Shown: positions 56,851-64,000 of the stretch, piece after piece
Numbering within the stretch: position 1 is the first letter of the stretch
Layout: each line of letters begins with the position of its first letter
DNA from: Tetrastigma voinierianum
Taxonomy: Eukaryota > Streptophyta > Magnoliopsida > Vitales > Vitaceae
Assembly: GCA_016808115.1 (NCBI GenBank)
Contig: JAEQBH010002433.1
Span: forward strand, 62,001 to 126,000
Length of the DNA stretch: 64,000 bases
Reading direction: 5' to 3'
The notes under the pieces: generated by a model
Seen by the model: the letters and a program-made list of their open reading frames with translations, nothing else
Databases searched by the model: none
What the model was told of the DNA's origin: nothing
Made by a program: the position numbers and the translations under genes

Positions 56851-59800
56851 ATTGCACTTGGCTCCTGGCATTGGCCGGGTAGGCGTTCAGGCCGTGGCGA
56901 TGTAAGCCAAGTGGCGATTGAGCCAGTGGCGTCGGCCCGGTGGCTATTGGCCGGTGATTGGCCGTGGCGATGTAACCCGGTGGCGTTGAAGCCGAGTGGC
57001 GTTGTAGCGGTGGCGATGTGGCCGGTGGCAATTGAGCCGGTGGCGTTGGTAGAAACAGCGTGTGGCCAGGAGGTGGCGATGTAGCCAGTGGCGATGTAGC
57101 CGTGGCGATTGGTAGTGTGTTGCCAGCGGTGTGATGTAGCCCAGTGATTGGTAGAAGTGGCGTTAATAGCCGTGTGATGCTCGCCGGTGGTGCCGCGGTG
57201 CGGTGGCGGGTGGCGATTATGGCAGTGGCGGTCGTAGTGGCGATGGCCAAGTGGCGATTGGCCGTGGCGATTGGCCAAGTGCGATTGGCCCGGGTAGCTA
57301 TGGCCAGAGTGGCCCGATTGAGTCGAGTTAACGTTGTGGCCAAGTGGCTGATTGAAGTAGAGTAGGCGATAGCCAGCCTAGTGGCGATTGGGCGGTAGTG
57401 GCGGTGGCGATGTCAAACGGGTTCGATTGGCGGTGGCGATGTAGTAAGTGGCGATTGAGCAGTGGCGATTTGGCCCAGTGGCGATTGGCCGGGTGGCGAT
57501 GGCCAGTGGCGGTGGGCGGAGTGGCGTTGTATCCTAGTGGCGTTTGTGGCCAGTGGCGATATGGCCCGAGTGGCGATTGGCCCAGTGGCGATTATGTGGG
57601 AAGTGCGATTGTAATGGTGGCGATTGGCCGAAATGGCGTTATGGCCGTGGCGATGTATGGCCGTGGTGATTGAGCCTAAGATGGCGTTGTGGCCAGGAGA
57701 ATGGCGATGTAGCCAGTGGCAATTGGTAGGAGGCGATGGCCAGTGGCGGTGAGCGAGGAAGTGGCGTTGTGAGCCCAGTGGCGATTGGTAGGGTGGGCGT
57801 TGTAATGAGTGGCGATATGGCCCAGTGGCGTTGTAGCCGGTGGCGATGCGGCAGTGGCGATTGGCCAGTGGCGATGTAGTAGGTGGGCGTTGGCCAAGTG
57901 GCGGTGTGGCCCAGAGTAGGCGATGTAGCGGTGGCGATTGGTAGTGGCGATTGAGTCGGGTAGATTGTAGCGGTGGCTGTGGCCGATGGCGTTATGGCCG
58001 AGTGGCGATTGGCCGTGGCGTTGTTGCGGAGTGGCGATGTAGCAGAGTGGCGATTGAGCCGAGTGGCGTTGTAATAAGTGGCGATTGGTAGTGGCGATTG
58101 GTAGTGGCGTTCTGCCGAAGTGGCGATTAGTAAGTCGGCGGTCAGAGCGGTGGCTATTGAGCGGTGGCGATGTAGCGAGTGGCGTTATGGCCCGTGGCGA
58201 TTATGGCCGATGGCGATGTAGCGAGTGGCGATTGGCCGAGTGGCGATGGCCGGGTGGCGTTGGCGGTGGCTGGTAGTGGCGTTAGCAGTGGCGATTGGCC
58301 GAGTAGGCGTTGTAGTAGTGGCGATTGAGCAGTGGCGGTGGCCGGTGGCGATTAAGCCGTGGCGATTGGTAGAAATGGCGATGGCCAGTGGCGATTGGTA
58401 GTGCGGGTGGCCGAGAGAGTGGCGGTGTATCCCTAGTGGCGTTGGCGGCGGTGGCGATGTGGCCCGAGTGGCGATTGAGCGGTGGCGGTGGCAGTGGCGA
58501 TTGTAGTAGGTGGCGATTGGTAGAGTGGCGTTGTAGCGAGTGGCGATGGCCAGTGGTGAGTTGAGCCCCAGTGGGCGTTGTAGTCGGTGGCGATGGCCAG
58601 GAGGTGGCGAATTGGTAGGAGTGGCGATGGCAGTGGCGATTGAGCGGTGGCGTTGTGGACGGTGGCGATTGAAGTAGGAGTGGCGTTAGCCCGGTGGCGA
58701 TGTAAGGCGGTGGGCGTTGGCCAAGTGGCGGTTGGCGGGTGGCGATTTGGCGAGTGGCGATTGGCCAGAATGGCGATATGGCCAGAGTGGCGATTGGCCA
58801 GAGTGGCCGGTGGCGGTGGCGGTGTATCCTAGTGGCGTTGGCGGTGGCGATTGGGCAGTGGCGGTGTAAGTAGAGTGGAGGTGGCCAGAGTGGCGTTTAA
58901 TAGTGGTGGCGATGTGGCCAGAGTGGTGATTGAGCCTAGTGGCGTTGTGGCCAGGAGTGGCGATGTAATGAGTGGCAATTGACGAGTAAGCGATGTAGCG
59001 AGTGGCGATTGGGCGGTAAGTTGTAGGCGAGTGGCGATTGAGCGGTAAGGCGTTATGCGCCAGTGGCGATATGGCCGAGTGGCGAATGAGCCGAGTGGCG
59101 ATGGCCAAGTGGCGTTATGGCGGTCGCGATTGGCAGTGGCGTGTAGCGAGTGGCGATTGGGCGAGTGGCGGTGGCGGGTGGCGTTGTAGCGAGTGGCTAT
59201 TGAGCGGTGGCGTTGGCAGTGGCGATTGAAGCGGTGGCGTTGTTCTTGGTGGCGATGCGAGTGGCGATTGGTAGAGTGGCGTTATGGCCGGTGGCGATTG
59301 AGCGGTGGCGGTCAATGAGGTAAGCGTTATGGCGTGGCGATTAATTTGAGTGGCGATTGAGCAGTGGCGATGAGCCCAGTGGCGATGTAGCGAAATAGGC
59401 GTTATGGCCCAGTGGCGATTGTAGCGTGGCGATTGCTGGCCAGTGGCGATTGGCCCGAAAGTCGTGATGCTGGCCCGAATGGCGATGTAGCCGAGTGGCG
59501 ATTGAGCCGAGTGGCGTTGTAGCCTGGTGGCGATGTAGCCGAGTGGCGATTGAGCCAGAGGTGGCGATGCTGGCAGTGTTGATTGGTAGGGTGGCGTTGT
59601 AGGCGGTGGTGATTGGCGTGGGGTGGGCGTTGTAGCCGGGTTGCGTGTAGTCAGGGTGGCGTTGGCAGAGTGGCGGTGGCCAGTGGCGATTGGGGCCCGG
59701 GTGGCGGGTGGCGGGGTCAGGTGTAAGCAGTGGCTATTGGGCCAAGTGGCGTTGTATGGCCGGTGGCGATTGGTAGAAATGGCGTTATGGTAGTGGCGAT

Positions 59801-62010
59801 TGGCCCGAGTGGCGTTGTTCTTTGAGTGGCGATGGCCAAGTGGCGATTGGCGAAGTGGCGTTAATAGCCGGTGGCGATGTAATGGTAAGCGATTGGCCCG
59901 AGTAGCGTTGATCGGATGGCGTTATCAGCGGTGGCGATTATGGCGTGGCGATTGGCCGTGGGCGTTATCAGGAAGTGGCGATCGCCGATGGCGATTGAGC
60001 GGTGGCGTTGGCAGTGTGATTGAGCAGTGGCGTTATGTGGTGGCGATTGTGGTAAGTGGCGTTATGGCCCGAGTGGCGATATGGCCAGAGTGGCGTTATG
60101 GCCAGTGGCGATGTAGAGTGGCGATTGGTAGTGGCGATGTGGCCGAGTGGCGTTGTGGCCGGTGGCGATTGTGGCAGTGGCGATTTAGCGGTGGCGTTGC
60201 GGCCCGATGGCGATGGCAGTGGAGGTGTCCAGTGGGCGTTGTGGCCAAGTGGCGATGGCCGAATGGCGATTGAAGCCAGTGGCGATTGGTCAGTGGCGTT
60301 ATGGCCGGTGGCGATGTAACCGGTGGCCATTGGCGAGTGGCTGTGAGCAGTGGCGATTGGTAGTGGCGATGTAGCCAGTGGCGATTGAGCAGTGGCGATG
60401 TGGCCAAGTGGTGATTGGCCAAGTGGCGATTGAGCCGAGTGGCGTTGTAGGCAGTGGTGATTGAAGTAGGGTGGCGTTGGCCGGGGAGGCGTGGCGTGTA
60501 GTCGGTGGGCGTTGGCAGTGGCGATTGGCAGTGGCGGTGTAGTGGCTGATTGGGCGGGTGGCGTTAATGGCCGGTGGCGATTGAGCCCGATGGTGCTGGT
60601 AGTGGCGATTGGTAGTGGCGTTGTTCTTGGTGTGGCGATGTAGCCGGTGGCGATTGTTAGTGGCGTTAGCCAGTGCGATGTGGCCGGTGTGATGTAACCA
60701 GTGGCGATTGGTCGAGTGGCGTTGTTGTAGCCCAGTGGCGATTGAGCCAAGTGGCGGAGTGTGGCCCAGGAGTGGCGATAATGGCCCAGAGTGGCGTTGG
60801 CAGTGGCGATTGTAGCGGAGTGGCGATTGTTCTTGGGTGGCGATTGGTAAAGTGGGCGTTGTGGCCCAGAAGTGGCGATGTGGCCAGTGGCGATTGGTAG
60901 GAGGTGGCGTTAATGGCCCAGTGGCGGTGGCCAGAATGGCGTTGTGGCCGAGTGGCGATGGCCCAGGAGGTGGTGTGGCCAAGTGGGCGATGTGGCCGAG
61001 TGGGTGGTAGAGTCGCGATGTCGCCGAGTGGCGTTTATGGCCAGTGGCGATTATAGTAGAGTGGCGGGATTTAGTAGTGGCGTTGTGGCCAGAGTGGCGA
61101 TGGCAGTGGAGGTGTCCAGGAGTGGGCGTTGTAGCGCGAGTGGCGATGTGGCGAATGGCGATTGGTAGTGGCGGTGGCCAGTGACGTTATGGCCAGGTGG
61201 CGTGTAGCGGCGAGTGGCCGATGGCCAGAGTGGCTTCTGTGGCGAAGTGGCGTTGTAGCCCAGTGGCGGCGATTGAGCCTAGTGGCGTTGTGTGCGGTGG
61301 CGTTGGCAGGCGAGTGGCAATGTGGCCAGAGTGGTGGTAGGAGTGGCGTTGTAGCCCAGTGGCGATGTGGCCAAATTAGCAGGTGGCCCAAGTGGCGATG
61401 TTCTTAAGTGGCGATTAACAACCTAGTAGCGTGTAGCCAGTGGCGATTGGTAGAGTGGCGATGTAGCCGGAGTAGGCGTTATGGCGAGTGGCGATTTAGC
61501 GTCATTTGTTCTTATGGCCGTGGCGATCTCGCCGTGCGCGATTGGCAGTGGCGATGGCCGTGGCGTTGTGGCGGTAGCGATTGTAATGCAGTGGCGATTG
61601 TAGCCGTGGCGATTGGCCGATGGCGTTAACCCGGTGGCGATGTGGTCAGTGGAGATTGGCCGTGGCGTTATGTAGAGAAGTATGGCGATGTAGCCGAATG
61701 GCGATTAATCGATGGCGATTGGCCAGTGGCGTTAGCAACCAGTGGCGATGTAAGTGGCCATTGGTACGGTGGCTATTGGTAGGAAGTGGTCATGGCAGTG
61801 GCGTTAGTAAATGGCGTTAACCGGTAGCAATGGCCGTGGCGATTGAAGAGTGGCGTTATGGCCGGTGGCGATGTAGCCAGGTGATGGCGATGTTGCGCAG
61901 AATGGCGTTAATATCCAGTGGCGATTTTAGCGGTGGCGGTGGCCGTGGCGGTGGCGTGGCGTTAGCGGCGAAGTGGCGATTGGTAGTGGCGATGTTGGCG
62001 GCCGATCTAA
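56851..62010 (-). repeat. 5.2-kb GC-rich minisatellite, 15-16-bp unit
   Basis: Hundreds of degenerate copies of GTGGCGATTGGCCGA, GTGGCGATGTAGCCGA, GTGGCGTTGTGGCCAGA and GTGGCGTTATGGCC (plus strand). Unit length varies by 1-3 bases. Each unit keeps GTGGCG and usually GCC, giving a TGGC...GCCA imperfect palindrome and at least one CpG. Long open frames on the minus strand result from the lack of stop triplets in the repeat and are not genes. Confidence 0.93.
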
Positions 62011-62493
62011 CTCTGCCCGAGGTGAAGCGGCTGTGCGAAATAGAGGAGCTTGTCGAAGTATGAAGCTATTGGGCTCGGGCCTACATGGCGCGTGGCGTTC
62101 GTAGCAACTGGCGGATGTCGACTCCTTAGGTAGCGTGACCTGTGCAGAGTAAACGGGCTCGTCAAATTGAGCAGCGTGGCTCTGGGCTGTGGCCTTGGTG
62201 GCAATGTAACTGGCGGATCCATCAGCCCAGGCGGATTAGGCGTTGCTCTGCGTGTTAGAGTTGATACCATCGTCAAGCGAAATTAGTTATATTTATAAAG
62301 GAAGGCGCTCGTTCCACGAACTGTGCTTATTTGATGATGCTTTTTTTCAACGGGCCCCGGGAATTTGGGCGTATTGGTCGTTAATTTGGACAAAGCTAAC
62401 GGGAATGGCGAATCTGGTTATTTCAAATTTGGTGGGATGCTAACGATCGCGATCTACGAGGTCGGATAAGGCTGTGTTCCTGGGCGCGACAGC
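62011..62493 (-). other. leader of element G next to 5' LTR
   Basis: Mixed sequence with a few stray GCTCGTC and GTGGCG motifs. Next to the LTR the minus strand reads TGTCGCGCCCAGGAAC, a possible but unproven primer site. TTGATGATGCTTTTTTTC at 62332 resembles the LTR terminus and may be a remnant copy of it. Confidence 0.45.
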
Positions 62494-63230
62494 TGATGAT
62501 GCTTTCAGCCGGGCTGATTTGGAGCGTGTTAGGGGTCGTCGGTCGGACTGGGTTCTTTGGCCAATTTGGGATCACGGAGCTCTTAGTTATGCAGGGTGAG
62601 GTAGGATGTTTACCTTGTTGATTTGAAACTCTGGACGTAACACTTCTCTTGCAAAACAAGGAAGAAGGGGGCTCGCGAGGCTATGCAGGTAGGCAGCTCA
62701 AGTCACTAGTCGAGTTTCTTCGAGAAAAGTTGTAGAGGGCGAATGTGTTTGCCTTATGGTGTCATTCCCAAGAGTCGTCCTTTCACTTGCATTGGGGTAT
62801 TACATTATTTATAGTGTATATTATTCCCCAGTTTGAGATATGAAGGATTTTCCCATTGGATGGATATTTATTGCCTTTATGGATTTTAGAAAGAGATATT
62901 GAAGGAATAGTTTATTGAGAATTTATCCATCAACCCATTTGAGTGAGATCGGTTGGGGATGTATATTGTTAAATTATCCTACTTCCTTTATTGGTGAGAT
63001 TTGATTGGATTGGGATAATATATTATGTGAGAAATTATCCTATTTCCTTTATTGGTGAGATTTAGTCGGTTGCGGGATGTGGAGCCTTCCCGATTATCCA
63101 TATCATCGGCCTTTGGGGCGAGTGGAATTTGGGCTTTGTTTTGGTAGGCCCATTTAGGGCTTGGGTGTTTTATAGGGCACCTCTCCTTTGGAGCCTAGTG
63201 AGTGGGCCTGCGCTGTACCAAATACAGTCA
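62494..63230 (-). repeat. 5' LTR of element G (737 bp)
   Basis: Pairs with 53382-54104. It is followed by TATAT and a (TA)n tract that continues the interrupted host sequence. Confidence 0.83.
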
Positions 63231-63235
63231 TATAT

Positions 63236-64000
63236 ATATATATATATATATCACAACCTTCTGAAACCAAGAATATATTGACTTTATATTTAATAGTACC
63301 AAAATTTCTGTGTATGTTGTAGAATCTTTAGGAAGATTTACAGTTATACTTAATTCAACCATACAAACACTTTTCAATACCATGAATTAAGTTTTCCTTG
63401 GTAAAGTATATATTTTTTGATAACTAAACACTTTGTTATGTAAACTTAATTTTCTTAATGAATTGAACTTAAATGGAAAAAATGCATGACTTTGATTTAA
63501 CAAATACATTGGATTGCTGCTCTGTATTATATTATTTTGTTCATTTATTACAACTTGCTATCATGTACGAATTTATTTGGATAATCCCTATCACCATCTT
63601 CATAATCATTATTTTGTACTTAACATCATCAAAGTCCTGTTAGAAAAATGGTTGTCATGGTTGTCCCCAAATTGATGAAAACAGTGGTTTTCTGTCTCTC
63701 AAAGATTATATAGGTGGCAGTGGTAATTTTCAAGAATAGGTGTGATTATGTAGTAGTGGTAATTAACATTTTGGCCCTGGTAGTGATGAAGCTGCTTTAA
63801 TTGGGGGAGTGTATGGTGGGTAGCTTTTTAGAGGCAGTGGGAGTGGTGGTGACCTCAATTGGCGGAGAGTGGTGGTTAGCGGTGGTGAGCCTTCGAAATG
63901 ATGGTGGTTGTGGTGTGGCCTCCAGAAGTGGTGGTGTGGTGATCTTCGAGCTGGTAGGTGGTGGTGGCTTTAATTGTTTGGGGAATTTTCATTTATGAAC
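63236..64000. other. continuation of host DNA, AT-rich then GGT-rich
   Basis: 63236-63700 is AT-rich and probably includes the rest of the copia LTR begun at 53051, with an unknown end. 63800-63975 is rich in GGTGGT and GTGGTG. A frame from 63801 stays open there by composition (Gly/Val-rich) and has no family motif. Confidence 0.45.

Larger units (their letters stand above)
53382..63230 (-). mobile_element. Element G: non-autonomous LTR element filled with tandem repeats
   Basis: Two similar terminal repeats, 53382-54104 (723 bp) and 62494-63230 (737 bp), begin TGA and end AGCATCATCA or similar on the minus strand. TATAT flanks both ends (53377-53381 and 63231-63235). Each LTR has a minus-strand TATA box. 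A polypurine-like CCATGGGGTT precedes the left LTR. The 8.4-kb interior contains no recognisable gag or pol. It consists of a short leader, a ~15-16-bp minisatellite (56851-62010), a ~24-bp repeat block (54976-56850), ~88-bp repeats (54430-54960) and a short tail. LTR style suggests Ty3/gypsy, but this is inference. Confidence 0.78.

Noticed and set aside
59968..60750. 260-residue open frame and several other long minus-strand frames in the minisatellite
   Set aside because: The repeat contains no stop triplets on the minus strand, so all frames stay open. The translations are short-period repeats of Thr, Ala, His, Pro and Ile with no domain.
57144..61820. Plus-strand Trp/Arg/Gly-rich frames in the minisatellite
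   Set aside because: Same cause: direct translation of the GTGGCG repeat.
54976..62010. CRISPR array
   Set aside because: Units are head-to-tail without unique spacers, are degenerate, and lie in a plant retroelement.
6780..62010. Common origin of the TGGC...GCCA core in the LTR repeats of A/B and in the minisatellite of G
   Set aside because: The shared part is only a short palindrome. Unit length and flanks differ, so I treat it as coincidence.
63801..63998. Gly/Val-rich plus-strand frame at the window end
   Set aside because: Composition-driven by GGTGGT repeats; truncated and without motif.

Overview
This window is plant nuclear DNA, probably from a eudicot, and it reads as a graveyard of nested retrotransposons. 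I found no intact host gene, no rRNA and no functional tRNA gene. The plant call rests on several things: Ty1/copia elements resembling the Tork/Tnt1 lineage, an Athila-like Ty3/gypsy element with a tRNA-Asp primer site, a TRIM-type mini-element, a tRNA-derived SINE and long AT-rich spacers. I cannot name the species.

Layout. (A) 1-3834, minus strand: the 5' two thirds of a copia element, with RT at the window edge, then integrase, protease, gag and a 5' LTR at 3030-3834. 3885-4716 is a foldback element with long imperfect inverted repeats. 4717-6113 is AT-rich. (TRIM + B) 6119-12337 is a TRIM array (LTR-internal-LTR-internal-LTR, minus strand) flanked by an exact CAATT duplication. A complete but mutated copia element B, of the same family as A (6268-11862, plus), sits inside it. 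A SINE and a MITE follow. (C) 13814-18393, plus: a copia element with an exact TTTAG duplication that lacks reverse transcriptase. 18718-18960 is a small proline-rich reading frame of unknown status. (D) 19503-24902, minus: a decayed copia element of another lineage. 24903-27941 is AT-rich and empty of genes.

(E) 27942-50110, plus: a copia element broken open twice. A solo gypsy LTR (29781-31453) splits its pol, and a 15.3-kb Athila-like gypsy element F (34364-49618, minus) splits its 3' LTR. 50111-51440 holds minus-strand scraps of a gypsy gag and a copia gag. 51622-52947 looks like another solo LTR. 53037-53381 is a copia primer site and LTR end, itself interrupted by element G (53382-63230, minus). 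G has 0.73-kb LTRs, a TATAT duplication and an 8.4-kb interior without recognisable coding sequence, most of it three scales of tandem repeat: about 88 bp, about 24 bp (GAGCTCGTC) and about 15-16 bp (GTGGCGAT). The window ends in AT-rich and GGT-rich DNA.

Nothing here works together as an operon or pathway; the logic is insertion order. TRIM is older than B. E is older than the solo LTR and F. The copia LTR at 53051 is older than G. The most unusual items are the satellite-filled element G, clusters of short palindromes (GTCGCGAC, CACGCT-AGCGTG) just upstream of TATA boxes in two gypsy LTRs, a duplicated primer-binding site in the LTR ends of F, and LTR-borne minisatellites whose copy number differs between the two LTRs of one element. 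All calls come from reading the sequence by eye; no database search or computed alignment was made.
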